Part shown: positions 8,364-17,287 of the stretch, piece after piece
Position numbering within the stretch: the first letter of the stretch is position 1
Layout of the letters: each line of letters opens with the position of its first letter
Source: Bacillota bacterium
GTDB lineage: Bacteria; Bacillota; UBA4882; UBA8346
DNA: 53,892 nucleotides
Direction: 5' to 3'
Assembly (NCBI GenBank): GCA_023400055.1
Contig: JAEXFN010000060.1
Span: forward strand, 1-53,892
Notes under the pieces: generated by a model
Told to the model about the DNA's origin: nothing
Databases searched by the model: none
The model's input: only the letters and a program-made list of their open reading frames with translations
Made by a program: the position numbers and the translations under genes

Positions 8364-9749
8364 TCAACGCCGGGTCAGTTCCAGCCATAACTCCGGGATC
8401 TCCGCCTGGATGAATGCCAGCAGCTCATGATCGCCGATGACCGTATCCCGGCCGCCTTCATAGAGCTGATCCACCCATTCCTTGATCTTAAGCAGGCGCG
8501 GATCGCGTTTTTCCAATTTGCGCTCCTCTTTAAGGTTAAAGTAACTGTTGACCCAATGCGCGATTCCGGCGGCGCCGGAATGCTCGTTGACGGCCACCAC
8601 CACTTTGCGGTTCAACAATTTCTCGGTGTTGAAGATATTGTAAATCTCTTCATCCTTGAGCAAGCCGTCGGCGTGGATTCCCGACCGGGTGAAGTTGAAC
8701 TCCCGGCCGACCAACGGGGTCATCGGCGGCACCGAATAGCCGATCTCCCGGGTATAGTATTCGGCGATCTCGGTGATCACCGTCGGATCCATCCCATCCA
8801 GCGTGCCGCGGAGCGAGGCGTACTCGAAGACCATCGCCTCCAGCGGGCAGTTGCCGGTCCGCTCGCCGATCCCGAGCAAGGTGGTGTTGACCCCGGAGCA
8901 GCCGTAAAGCCAGGCGGTTCCGGCGTTGGACACCGCTTTGTAGAAGTCGTTGTGCCCGTGCCATTCCATCTGTTCGCTGGGGAGTTGGGCATGATGCCAC
9001 AACCCGTAAATGATCCCCGGCACGCTGCGTGGCAGGGCCACGCCGGGATAACCGACGCCGAAGCCCAAGGTGTCGCAGGCCCGGACCTTGATGGGGATCT
9101 TCGTTTCCTCCTGTAGTTTCATCAGTTCCAGGACGAACGGCACCACGAAGCCGTAGAAATCGGCCCGGGTGATATCCTCCAGATGAACCCGGGGAATGAC
9201 CCCGATCTCCAGGGCGCTTTTGACAATGGATAAGAATTGCTCCATCGCCTGTTTTCGGGTCATCTTCAGCTTTTTAAAGATGTGGTAGTCGGAACAACTG
9301 GCCAGGATGCCGGTTTCTTTCAAACCCATCTCCTTGACCAGGTAGAAATCTTCCTTGACCGCCCGAATCCAACTGGTGATCTCCGGAAAACGATACCCCA
9401 GCTCCATACATTGGGTGACCGCTTCTTTATCCTTTTTACTGTATAAAAAAAATTCGGTCTGCCGGATGATTCCCTTGGGTCCGCCGAGACGGTGCAGAAA
9501 CTTGAAAAGATCGACGATCTGCTGGACCGTATAGGGTTCCCTGGCCTGCTGGCCGTCGCGGAAGGTGGAATCGGTAATGAAGATCTCTTCCGGCGGGCGC
9601 ATCGGCACGTGCCGATGATTGAAAGAAACTTTGGGAACTTCCTCATAATTGAATAAGTAACGGTACAGATGAGGCTCGGGGACATCCTGCAGGCTGTATA
9701 AGTACTCGGTCTGCTCCAGGGTATTACTTTTTTTGCTGAACTCTAACAT
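8364..9749 (-). CDS. probable Re-type citrate synthase (isopropylmalate/homocitrate synthase superfamily)
   Basis: 461 residues from ATG 9749 (GGTGATTAGG before it). The HMGL-like TIM barrel has the metal and substrate motifs ITDSTFRDGQQAREPYTVQQ, EDITRADFYGF, ACDTLGFG, EWHGHNDFYKAVSNAGTAW and LLGIGERTGNCPLEAM. The spacing, the sequence HRLGGPKGIIRQTEFFLYSKKD and the C-terminal NFTRSGIHADGLLKDEEIYN fit the clostridial Re-citrate synthases (Clostridium kluyveri type) better than LeuA: there is no C-terminal leucine-binding LeuA domain. The enzyme would condense oxaloacetate and acetyl-CoA with Re-face stereochemistry. It is monocistronic, with no leucine genes nearby. A homocitrate synthase relative is the alternative. 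Confidence 0.75.
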   Translation of the reverse strand: MLEFSKKSNTLEQTEYLYSLQDVPEPHLYRYLFNYEEVPKVSFNHRHVPMRPPEEIFITDSTFRDGQQAREPYTVQQIVDLFKFLHRLGGPKGIIRQTEFFLYSKKDKEAVTQCMELGYRFPEITSWIRAVKEDFYLVKEMGLKETGILASCSDYHIFKKLKMTRKQAMEQFLSIVKSALEIGVIPRVHLEDITRADFYGFVVPFVLELMKLQEETKIPIKVRACDTLGFGVGYPGVALPRSVPGIIYGLWHHAQLPSEQMEWHGHNDFYKAVSNAGTAWLYGCSGVNTTLLGIGERTGNCPLEAMVFEYASLRGTLDGMDPTVITEIAEYYTREIGYSVPPMTPLVGREFNFTRSGIHADGLLKDEEIYNIFNTEKLLNRKVVVAVNEHSGAAGIAHWVNSYFNLKEERKLEKRDPRLLKIKEWVDQLYEGGRDTVIGDHELLAFIQAEIPELWLELTRR

Positions 9750-10145
9750 CCTAATCACCAGCCATCTTCAAATTTCTCATAATATTCAACCAGTCGCCGG
9801 ATTTTCCTCTTTTGCAAGACCATGAATCCTGTATACATTTTTATAACCAAAAATTTGCCGAGGACAGGCGGGCGAAAAATCAGCTATGAATTTCTTCAGG
9901 CGGTCCTTCCGGCCGAGGCGAGATAAATTATTATGATAGAAAAATGTATTTTTATTAATCGAATTCGCCTTTTCTTGCGCAACGGCCGGGCCATTTCCCC
10001 AAAACCAAGGGCGCGTCCGCCCCGCTGATAGCAGCATATCCGGCCGTTAAGTGCGCTCGAACCGCGCCTCGTGCGGATCTTCTTTATCATTCATAAGGAA
10101 AACGTGGTCCCGGAGCGCAAATTCGATAGTTACAAATCCTATACA
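9750..10145. other. gene-free spacer
   Basis: This spacer is about 400 bases long. The segment 9930-9970 is AT-rich and may hold the promoter of the minus-strand citrate-synthase-like gene, but no -35/-10 pair stands out. No RNA gene or repeat was recognised. Confidence 0.4.
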
Positions 10146-10170
10146 AAAAGCGACCCGGCGGATCGCTTTT
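10146..10170 (-). terminator. intrinsic terminator after iolB
   Basis: On the minus strand AAAAGCGA and TCGCTTTT flank a 9-base loop and continue into a T run. It lies 57 bases past the iolB stop. Confidence 0.7.
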
Positions 10171-10226
10171 GGACATGAATCGGATATGCGCGAATTATCG
10201 ATCCTTTGCCTTGCGTCGGGCTCGGC

Positions 10227-11105
10227 TCACACCATCCGTTCGACGGCTTTGAGCCAGGCGTGGCTGGGATCGTCGTTGGGCGTGAGCGTCCGGGTGTTGC
10301 GGCCCGCCATGACCCAGAGATAGTAGACCTGGTAGCCGGGGGCCGCCGCCACCGGGTGATAGCCCTGGGCGATCGCCACCGAGTCGCCGTCGCGGACGGT
10401 ATAGCTCTCGTCCAGGGTCAGATCGTCGTTGTACATCACCTGGATGCCGAAGCCCTGCGGCGGATTGACCTTAAAATGATAAACTTCCTCCATCCAGACC
10501 TCTTGCGGCGGGTTATCCTGATCGTGTTTGTGCGAGGGATAACTGGACCACTGCCCGGGACAGGCGAAAGTCTCCCCGATCAGGATCCGGTCGACCCGGC
10601 CCGTTACGTTATCGGTGAAGATGTCGATCACATCCCGGTTCCAGTTGAGTTTGCCGCGGCGATTGACGACGGTCTCCTCCGGTTTGATCAGGAACGGTTT
10701 CAGCTTTTTGGTGGCTTTTACTTTACAGACCGCGATCTCCAGCAAGTCGCGGCCGGCGTTTTTCACCTCGTACTTGACGTCGCGCGGGATGTAGGCCGTA
10801 ACCGGTTTGGCGCTGAAAACGTCCTTGCGGGCGAGACCGTTGAATTTCTCCCCCTCGCAGGCGATGTCGCACTGGCCGGAGAGCAACACCAGCCCCAGCT
10901 CGTATTCGCCCGAGTTGAGCACGATCGATTCGCCGGCTTGCAACTGAATCAGGCCGAACCGGATCATTTCCAGCTCCGCCGCCTCGCCGACCACTTCCGA
11001 ATAACCGAACTTCTTGCGGTACTTAAAAAACTTTTCCAAATCCTTCGCCCCCGCTGATAATTTATTTTGAGGAAATGATTCCGCCGGCTCGCTTGTCCCG
11101 TTCAT
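10227..11105 (-). CDS. iolB: 5-deoxy-glucuronate isomerase family protein
   Basis: 292 residues. IolB converts 5-deoxy-D-glucuronate to 2-deoxy-5-keto-gluconate in myo-inositol degradation. The bicupin fold shows ESIVLNSGEYELGLVLLSG in the first half and, in the second, PGQWSSYPSHKHDQDNPPQE, EEVYHFKVNPPQGFGIQVMY, GYHPVAAAPGYQVYYLWVMAG with the metal-binding His and Glu residues. KduI is the nearest alternative family. The other iol genes are absent from the window, so it is an orphan here. The ATG at 11105 has only a weak ribosome binding site; the N-terminal 25 residues are poorly conserved. Confidence 0.85.
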   Translation of the reverse strand: MNGTSEPAESFPQNKLSAGAKDLEKFFKYRKKFGYSEVVGEAAELEMIRFGLIQLQAGESIVLNSGEYELGLVLLSGQCDIACEGEKFNGLARKDVFSAKPVTAYIPRDVKYEVKNAGRDLLEIAVCKVKATKKLKPFLIKPEETVVNRRGKLNWNRDVIDIFTDNVTGRVDRILIGETFACPGQWSSYPSHKHDQDNPPQEVWMEEVYHFKVNPPQGFGIQVMYNDDLTLDESYTVRDGDSVAIAQGYHPVAAAPGYQVYYLWVMAGRNTRTLTPNDDPSHAWLKAVERMV

Positions 11106-11175
11106 GCCCAGGCAATCCCGGGTCCAACCCGCGGCTTCCCATCCTAGTCAACTCGACTACGCTATGAATTAAGGT

Positions 11176-11850
11176 TTATCCGTCAGACCCCGGAACCGGC
11201 TTGCGACACAAATAGATGAACGCCTCGATAGTCTTCCCGGCTCCGTTGCTATCCACGCTCTCGATCGCGACGACATTGCCGAACGCCGCACGCAACCGTT
11301 CCAGCAGCGCCGGAGCCCGGTCCGCCGACCAGAAGGTGGCGATCCCGCCGGGATTCAACAACGCGGCGACGCGGCGCAGCATGGCCGGAGTATAGAGGCC
11401 GGCATTCCCGGCGTGGCTCAACCAGTCGGGGCCGTTGTCGATATCCAGCGCGATCAGATCGTAGCGGGCTTCGCAGCGGGCCAGGAACCGCAGCAGATCG
11501 TCATGGACGATGTCCGCCCGGTTATCCCGCAACAGCGCCGTCGTCTCCGGCAGCAAACCCCGCCGGTGCCAGTCGATGAGCGCCGCTTCCAGCTCCACCA
11601 CCTGCACTTCGGCCACCCGCGGTTCGGCCAGGGCGGCCTCAAGTGAGAAGCCCAGGCCCAAGCCGCCGATGAGCACGCGCCAGCGGTCCGGCCGCGCCAC
11701 CTGTTCCAGCCCCAGCCGGACCAGCTCCGCCGAGGAGGGCCCGCTGGCCGAGGACATCAGGAACTCTCCGTCGACGATCAGCTCATAGCCGGCGCTGCCC
11801 TGGCGCAAAACGATCTCGCCGTGCTCCGACTGTGCTTGAGCAATGATCAT
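11176..11850 (-). CDS. spermidine-synthase-like SAM-dependent protein
   Basis: About 224 residues from ATG 11850, with GGAGG ten bases upstream. The Rossmann core has VLIGGLGLGFSLEAAL (SAM/dcSAM loop), VQVVELEAALIDWH and YDLIALDIDNGPDWL, the pattern of spermidine synthases and related proteins. The usual N-terminal beta-hairpin domain is short and the aminopropyl-acceptor residues cannot be confirmed, so a methyltransferase-like role is also possible. The C-terminal half (AALLNPGGIATFWSADRAP) is standard. It lies 70 bases upstream of iolB on the same strand without obvious functional link. Confidence 0.7.
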   Translation of the reverse strand: MIIAQAQSEHGEIVLRQGSAGYELIVDGEFLMSSASGPSSAELVRLGLEQVARPDRWRVLIGGLGLGFSLEAALAEPRVAEVQVVELEAALIDWHRRGLLPETTALLRDNRADIVHDDLLRFLARCEARYDLIALDIDNGPDWLSHAGNAGLYTPAMLRRVAALLNPGGIATFWSADRAPALLERLRAAFGNVVAIESVDSNGAGKTIEAFIYLCRKPVPGSDG

Positions 11851-12223
11851 CCCTTGCCAACCTCCAAAAATGAAAACCCGCCCCAGGGACGAGTTCAATT
11901 GAATCCATGATGCCCGGATCGCTTTTAGCCGCGAATGAAAACGGAAATGGCCGCTTCATTTGGGCCCCGTTCCGCTATCGCCCGATAACCCGATTCCGGA
12001 GCGACCCGCATCCACCCTCGGACTCCGCCGGTCTGCATCCGGCTCCCCGCTGCCCGATCCGGTGCCGCGCGCCTTCCCATCACGGTTTTTCCTTATGTAA
12101 TTAGGATTAATTATAATACCACCGCGCGCTCCAGTCAATCCGGCTTTGTCCCCAAACCACGCTTTGGCCGCGCCCTGCCGGCCGCTCGCCCGGATGCTCC
12201 GTCCGGAACGGACTGGCATGCTC

Positions 12224-12606
12224 ATGTCAGGTATGGTCTTTGGTCCTTTAGGGATGGCCTTCGTCCGTGTTAGGACGAACCATATCCTTGTTAGGGACGG
12301 CTTGATCCTATCAACGGATCTCTCCGTCCGTGTTAGGGATGGCATGATCCGTGTCAGGAATGGTCTTATCCTTGTTAGGGATCCGCTGATCCTTTCATAG
12401 GATCATTCCATTCCTGCTTCCCCAAAGGCCATCCCCACTTCCCCGGGACGCGGAGAACCCGGACCAGGCCTCGGGAAAACCGGCTCAATTCTTGTCCCTG
12501 CTCATTTTGGTCCTATCCTTGCCGGAGCGGCTTGGGTCCAAGTTGCCCCGGCTATTGAGAAAAGCGGACCGAAGTTTGGGAAAACCGGACCAAGCGGCGG
12601 GGAAGG
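12224..12606. repeat. array A: about 18 degenerate 21-base units in an intergenic element
   Basis: Unit starts fall at 12224, 12245, 12265, 12286, 12307, 12328, 12349, 12370, 12391, 12412 and 12433, then after a six-base slip at 12460, 12481, 12502, 12523, 12544, 12565 and 12586. Early units read like CCTTGTTAGGGATGG; around 12412-12450 they change to TTCCCCAAAGGCCATCC, nearly the reverse complement of the early units; the last block reads CGGACCAAG...GGGAAAAC. The same three-block layout and the same opening ATGTCAGGTATGGTCTTTGG occur at 29807. It fills an 800-base gap between two minus-strand genes. Confidence 0.85.
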
Positions 12607-12652
12607 AATACCGGAAGAAAGGCCTTCCTCCCTGTCGGGCCTCAAACCAATT

Positions 12653-13036
12653 TTAATTATATGGATAGTACTGTTCTTTTTTCATCTCGTACTCGTTTAG
12701 TCCGGCGATCGCTTCAGCTTGGAAAGTGATCACACTGGAACCGTAAAACTCTGACACTTTCCCTTCGTACAAGCATTGAAAATACCACTCGGCGGCGGCC
12801 GTCTCCGCTTCCGTATCATAAAGGAACGATTCGATCGGCCATTGCAACACCCGGTTGCGGCCGTCGTTCCAGGCTCGGAACCATTGCTCCGCCGCGGCTT
12901 TTCCCTGATACACCGGGCCGTAGCATTCTTTGATGATTATGTCGTCCTTAAGGACAGATAGGAATAATGCCAGGTCTTGGGTTAACCAGGCCTGAAAATA
13001 CTCGGCGGTAATCGTTTGGGTAAGCTTCCGGTTCAT
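12653..13036 (-). CDS. SnoaL-like / NTF2-fold protein
   Basis: 127 residues; ATG 13036 has AGGAGG five bases away. The small alpha+beta barrel pattern is visible: EYFQAWLTQDLALFLSVLKD, then YQGKAAAEQWFRAWNDG, then AAEWYFQCLYEGKVSEFYGSSVITF with GLNEYEM near the end. Members are hydrolases, isomerases or ligand binders of many kinds; no catalytic Asp/His pair can be fixed here, so function is open. The gene start lies about 40 bases past the GNAT stop, so the two are likely co-transcribed. Confidence 0.65.
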   Translation of the reverse strand: MNRKLTQTITAEYFQAWLTQDLALFLSVLKDDIIIKECYGPVYQGKAAAEQWFRAWNDGRNRVLQWPIESFLYDTEAETAAAEWYFQCLYEGKVSEFYGSSVITFQAEAIAGLNEYEMKKEQYYPYN

Positions 13037-13077
13037 AATCTGCCTCCTAAGCGGCGGAAAATCATTCATGAAAACGC

Positions 13078-13509
13078 TCAATCGGCTGGCGACAGCTGTT
13101 TCGAATAGGTATTCAAAAAAGTATCCGCCTCCCAGCCCAAGTGCTGGTAGTAGGCTTCCGCCGCGTCATTGCCCTTCAAAACCAGCAGGCGGCAGCGTCC
13201 AATCCCGGCCTCCTTCAGGCGGTCTAGCGCCAGCTGGAGCAGGGTCTGTCCGATGCCCATTCTGCGGCAGTCGACCGCCACCGCCAGGTGGTAAATGGCG
13301 CCCCGTCGGCCGTCGTGGCCGCAGAGCAGGGCTCCGACGATCCGGCCGTCGCGGCGCGCCATAAAACTGAAACCGGGATTGCGATCCAAAAAGACACCGA
13401 TGGCGGCGGGCGTATCATCCAGCGGATTCAGCCCCAATCCCTTGATAGTCTGCCAAAAAGCCAGCACCTCTTGGCAATCGGCTTTGGAAAACTCCTGATA
13501 GGCGATCAT
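13078..13509 (-). CDS. GNAT family N-acetyltransferase
   Basis: 143 residues from ATG 13509 (a TTG at 13518 with GGAG at closer spacing is the alternative). GNAT motif A is clear: AIYHLAVAVDCRRMGIGQTL, preceded by GRIVGALLCGHDG and followed by CRLLVLKGNDAAEAYYQHLGW. It would transfer acetyl from acetyl-CoA to an unidentified amine. It sits between the methyltransferase and the SnoaL-like gene on the same strand. Confidence 0.82.
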   Translation of the reverse strand: MIAYQEFSKADCQEVLAFWQTIKGLGLNPLDDTPAAIGVFLDRNPGFSFMARRDGRIVGALLCGHDGRRGAIYHLAVAVDCRRMGIGQTLLQLALDRLKEAGIGRCRLLVLKGNDAAEAYYQHLGWEADTFLNTYSKQLSPAD

Positions 13510-13560
13510 TGCAGGCAATCACGCTCCATGATTCATGATAACTCCGTAAAAGGATCCGGG

Positions 13561-14193
13561 TCAGGCGACTTTCCGCAACAAAAAGATCATATCCACCGTA
13601 ATCGAGCCATCCTGCTCGGGATAGTCCTGCCGGATCGACTGCAGGACCGCCAGACCGTTCTTGCGGAAGGCTTCCTGCAGGAACTCCTCGCTATAATAAT
13701 TGACCCAGACCCGGCTGCCCGGCGCGAAACTCATGGCCTCGATCCGGCTGGCCGGCCCTTCCATGCAACTGAGGTACAGCAGGCCGTTTTCTTTCAGGAT
13801 CCGCCCGATATCGGCAATAAACCTGCCCGCTTCCTCGTGGTCCAGGTACGGCAGGGCAAAAGCGGCCACTACCGCGTCAAAACTGCCCGGCGCGAAATCC
13901 AGGTTGCGGATGTCCCGCACCTGAAACTCGGCCTGCGGAACATTGGCGCGGGCCAGCTCGATCATTGCCGGCGCAAGGTCGAGGCCGGTAATGGCGATGC
14001 CGGGATGCGCCCCGGCCAGAAATCGGGCGACATTGCCAGGGCCACAAGCCAGATCCAGCACTTTGGCGGCGGCGGGCAACAGCTCGCTGAAGGCGGCGAC
14101 GCTGTCGCGGTAAAGCTTGAGATCCATAAATTTGGCGGCGAAACTCGCGGCCGCGCTGTCGTACAACCGAATGGCCATGGCGGTTTTATCCAT
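13561..14193 (-). CDS. class I SAM-dependent methyltransferase
   Basis: 210 residues; ATG 14193 with AGGAGAGG upstream. SAM motif I is VLDLACGPGNVARFLAG; motif II and post-I are ITGLDLAPAMIELARANVP; then FDAVVAAFALPYLDHEE and GLLYLSCMEGP. The fold resembles the Methyltransf_25/UbiE-like group. The substrate is not indicated. It is the first gene of a minus-strand run with the GNAT and SnoaL-like genes. Confidence 0.82.
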   Translation of the reverse strand: MDKTAMAIRLYDSAAASFAAKFMDLKLYRDSVAAFSELLPAAAKVLDLACGPGNVARFLAGAHPGIAITGLDLAPAMIELARANVPQAEFQVRDIRNLDFAPGSFDAVVAAFALPYLDHEEAGRFIADIGRILKENGLLYLSCMEGPASRIEAMSFAPGSRVWVNYYSEEFLQEAFRKNGLAVLQSIRQDYPEQDGSITVDMIFLLRKVA

Positions 14194-14440
14194 GATCAGC
14201 CGTCCTCTCCTGAAGCATTGGATTCCATGCGTCTGTTAGACTCGGAAAGATGATTTTTCAAGCGAAGTTTGATTTGGAGGTGGCTCTGCTCATACCTTTC
14301 GACCCTTCTCCGGGAACTTCCTTCCATTATTGAAAACCCCATGAAGAAATCGTCAGCAGAGCTGACCGACCGCAAAAGCAAAAAAGCAGCCGCCAACATA
14401 GCAACTGCTCCAAAGCGAGTCCATCTCTATTCCGGCATTC

Positions 14441-15544
14441 TTATGCCGGACCGGGTGCCTGGTTCCGTTCCAGCCACAGCGGATGATGCCCCGGATCGTC
14501 GGCCACCACCCGGCCCAATCCCAAGATCCGGCCGGTGATACAGCCCCGGCAATGGTCGGCCTCCTCGTTGATGCAGATCTTGTTGGGATAGATCTGATAA
14601 TCCGCCCGGTGCAAGCGGGGCGTCAGATTGGGCATCATCACGTTGGCCCCCGACTCCAGCGTCAGTTCCCGTCCCTGCGGGTCGATGCTGCCCAGGGCGG
14701 TGGTGGCCGGAATCAAGGCATAGGGCAGCGCCAGCCGGGCCAGGGCCACCATCAGGCAGGTCCGGTCGACGGTGCCGCCCGGACTGGCCGCCAGCGGCGT
14801 GGCCGGATGGGGAATGAACGGGCCGATGCCGACCATCTCCGCCGCCAGATCCACCGCCAGATCGATATCGGCCAGCAGCATCTCCGGCGTCTGGCCGGGC
14901 AACCCGACCATGAAACCGGTGCCCACCTGATAATCGAGTTGCTTCAAAACCTTCAGCAGGGCGATCCGTTTGGCCAGGGACTGACCGGGATGCAGCCGTC
15001 CGTACAGCTTGGCGTCGGCGGTCTCGTGGCGCATCAGATAGCGCTCCGCGCCGGCCTTCCGCCACAGCTCATATTCCCAGGGCTCCCGCTCGCCGACGCT
15101 CAGGGTGACCACCAGCCCCAAGTCCTTGATGGCCCGGACCACCTCGGCCAGCATCGGGCCGGTGAAGGCCGGGTCCTCCCCGGACTGCAGTACCACCGTG
15201 CGGTAGCCCAGCTCGGCCCCACGCGCGGCGGCGGCGACGATCGCGGCCGGAGTCATCCGGTAGCGCGCCAAGTCCCGGTTATCGCGACGCAGGCCGCAAT
15301 AATAACAGTTATTCCGGCAATGGTTTGAAAACTCGATCAAACCGCGCAAATGAATCGCGTCGCCCACCGTGCGATGGCGCAACCGGTTGGCGCTCAGCCG
15401 CAATTGCTGCGCGTCCTCTCCCCCGGGAGCGGCGATCGCCTGCAGAATTGCCGCGCGATCCGCCAGAAACGCGGCGCCGTCCGCCATCAGGCTGGCCGAA
15501 TCGCCTTGCTCCCATCGCTCATGCTGTTCATGGAACGCTTCCAT
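14441..15544 (-). CDS. hydE: [FeFe] hydrogenase maturase HydE, radical SAM
   Basis: 367 residues; ATG 15544 follows GAGGTG at six bases (an upstream TTG at 15559 is less likely). The radical SAM cluster motif is CRNNCYYCGLRRDN. Other HydE features: VVLQSGEDPAFTG, LSVGEREPWEYELWRKAGAE, YLMRHETADAKLYGRLHPG, TGFMVGLPGQTPEMLL, GIGPFIPHPATPL and a C-terminal NKICINEEADHCRGC. HydE acts in assembly of the 2Fe subcluster of the H-cluster, supplying the iron-CO-CN-containing intermediate. It is last in the hydG-aspA-hydF-TM1266-hydE operon. Confidence 0.93.
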   Translation of the reverse strand: MEAFHEQHERWEQGDSASLMADGAAFLADRAAILQAIAAPGGEDAQQLRLSANRLRHRTVGDAIHLRGLIEFSNHCRNNCYYCGLRRDNRDLARYRMTPAAIVAAAARGAELGYRTVVLQSGEDPAFTGPMLAEVVRAIKDLGLVVTLSVGEREPWEYELWRKAGAERYLMRHETADAKLYGRLHPGQSLAKRIALLKVLKQLDYQVGTGFMVGLPGQTPEMLLADIDLAVDLAAEMVGIGPFIPHPATPLAASPGGTVDRTCLMVALARLALPYALIPATTALGSIDPQGRELTLESGANVMMPNLTPRLHRADYQIYPNKICINEEADHCRGCITGRILGLGRVVADDPGHHPLWLERNQAPGPA

Positions 15545-15559
15545 CGTGGCACACCTCAA

Positions 15560-15817
15560 TCACAGTTTCTTGGTGAGGGTGGCCTTGGCGCTGACTCCGG
15601 CGATATTGCCGAGCCTGCCGGTGAGGGCGTTGATCTCGTTCTCGGTGCCGTCCACGATCAACGCCAAAACCCCCACATTCTTCTCCCGGTACGGAATCCC
15701 CATCCGTCCCACCACGATCGCCGAGGCCTCGCTGATGAAACTGTTCACCTTGGCCTGGGAATCGTGGGGATTCTCAATGATGATGGCAATTACGCCCAAC
15801 CGCTTATCGTCGCTCAT
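15560..15817 (-). CDS. TM1266-family iron-only hydrogenase system regulator (ACT-like)
   Basis: 85 residues from ATG 15817, with AGGAGG four bases upstream. Pattern: RLGVIAIIIENPHDSQAKVN, then FISEASAIVVGRMGIPYREK, GVLALIVDGTENEINALTGR and GVSAKATL. This small ferredoxin-like/NikR C-terminal-like fold is regularly found among [FeFe] hydrogenase maturation genes. No DNA-binding part is present, so the regulator name is provisional. It lies directly between hydF and hydE. Confidence 0.88.
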   Translation of the reverse strand: MSDDKRLGVIAIIIENPHDSQAKVNSFISEASAIVVGRMGIPYREKNVGVLALIVDGTENEINALTGRLGNIAGVSAKATLTKKL

Positions 15818-15937
15818 GATATCCTCCTGAAGAATAGATTCTGCCAACCGATAACCCGACCCGCCGGGTTGTTTCCATTTCATGATATCATGAAAAATGC
15901 GTTCCTCCCACTCCTCCAGAGATTCATACCGGATTAA

Positions 15938-17182
15938 TTAGGCGATTCCCTCGGTCTCCAGCAAATCCCGGACCTCCGGGAAAGGCTCCAGCACCCGCGG
16001 CAGAATCCCCTGGACATAAGCGATCAGTACTCCGTAATTAACCATCGGCACGCCCTGTTCCCGGGCCAGCGAGAGCCGGTAAAGCATTTCCTTCCGGTTG
16101 AGCATACAGGCGCCGCAATGAACGATCAGCCGGTAACGACCCAAATCCCCCGGTAGGCTGAGCCCGCTGGCCCATTCGAACTCCAGCTCGCCGCCGACCA
16201 GCTGCCGCAGCCAGCGCGGGATCTTGACCGTGCCGATGTCGTCGGACTGGCGGTGATGGGTGCAGCCCTCGGCGATCAGCACTCGGTCGCCCGGCCGCAG
16301 CCCGGCGATAGCCATGGCCCCCTGCGCCAGTTCGCGCAGGTTCCCTTTATAGCGGGCAAACAAAATCGAGAAAGAAGTCAGAGGGATCCCCGACGGCGTA
16401 TCCGCCGCTACTTTCAGGAAAACCTGAGAATCGGTGATCACCAGTGCCGGCGGACGGCTCAACGACTCCAGTGTCGCCCGGAGCTCATGCTCCTTAGCCA
16501 CCACGGCGATGGCGTCATGTTCCAGCAAATCGCGGATCACCTGCTGCTGCGGCAGGATCAACCGGCCCTTGGGCGCGGCCTTGTCGATCGGGACCACCAG
16601 CACCGCCAATTCGCCCGGGCCGACCAGATCGCCGGTCAGGAACAGCTCTGCGTCATCGGCGGGCGCGAAACGGATCAAGGCGGTCTTCAGATCGCGGATC
16701 CCGGCGCCGTCGGCCGCCGCGACCTCCACCAATTCCAACTGGAGCCGGCGCTCCCATTCCCGCCGTTCTTCCCGAGTATAGGCAGTCAGGTCCCGCTTAT
16801 TAATCACCCCGACCACCGGCAGATTCTTAGCCCGAATGGCCTGAAGCAGCTCCTCCTCGAAGCCGGCCGGTCCGACCGTCCCGTCGATCACTAACACCGC
16901 CAAATCGGTCCGGTTCAGGATCTGGTAGGTCCGCTCCTTGCGCAACTCGCCCAGTTCCCCCGCATCGTCCAGCCCGGCGGTGTCGATGATCGTCACCGGG
17001 CCCAGCGGCAAGAGCTCCATAGCTTTGAAGACCGGATCGGTGGTGGTCCCGGGGACATCGGAGACCAGCGCCACCGGCTGGCCGGTCAGGGCGTTGATTA
17101 GACTGGACTTGCCGGCGTTGCGCCGTCCGAAGATGGCGATCTGCAGCCGGACCGAATTCGGGGTTTGGTTCAGATTGTCCAT
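15938..17182 (-). CDS. hydF: [FeFe] hydrogenase maturation GTPase HydF
   Basis: 414 residues; ATG 17182 with GGAGG at six bases. GTPase motifs: G1 GRRNAGKSSL, G3 DTAGLDDAG, G4 NKRD. The C-terminal [4Fe-4S] ligands are in EGCTHH and VHCGACMLNRKEM. HydF is the scaffold on which the 2Fe subcluster is assembled before transfer to the hydrogenase; GTP controls partner exchange with HydE and HydG. It follows aspA by about 100 bases in the operon. Confidence 0.95.
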   Translation of the reverse strand: MDNLNQTPNSVRLQIAIFGRRNAGKSSLINALTGQPVALVSDVPGTTTDPVFKAMELLPLGPVTIIDTAGLDDAGELGELRKERTYQILNRTDLAVLVIDGTVGPAGFEEELLQAIRAKNLPVVGVINKRDLTAYTREERREWERRLQLELVEVAAADGAGIRDLKTALIRFAPADDAELFLTGDLVGPGELAVLVVPIDKAAPKGRLILPQQQVIRDLLEHDAIAVVAKEHELRATLESLSRPPALVITDSQVFLKVAADTPSGIPLTSFSILFARYKGNLRELAQGAMAIAGLRPGDRVLIAEGCTHHRQSDDIGTVKIPRWLRQLVGGELEFEWASGLSLPGDLGRYRLIVHCGACMLNRKEMLYRLSLAREQGVPMVNYGVLIAYVQGILPRVLEPFPEVRDLLETEGIA

Positions 17183-17287
17183 GGGAAACCTCCATAACGA
17201 AAGCGCGCATCGCCCTCAGAATCTTTCGCATTCAAGAAAACCGGCAGTGCTCTTAGCATTCCACTCCGGGTAACTCCCGGTTCTCAA

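Noticed and set aside
9786..10037. 83-codon minus-strand ORF upstream of the citrate-synthase-like gene
   Set aside because: Biased, low-complexity composition with no ribosome binding site and no family resemblance.
12224..12606. 21-base array as a CRISPR array
   Set aside because: Units are too short and too variable, without the constant-repeat/variable-spacer alternation, and no cas genes are present.
14196..14399. 67-codon minus-strand ORF starting MLAAAFLLLRSV
   Set aside because: No ribosome binding site, no recognisable family, and the hydrophobic start is not followed by a plausible secreted protein; probably chance.
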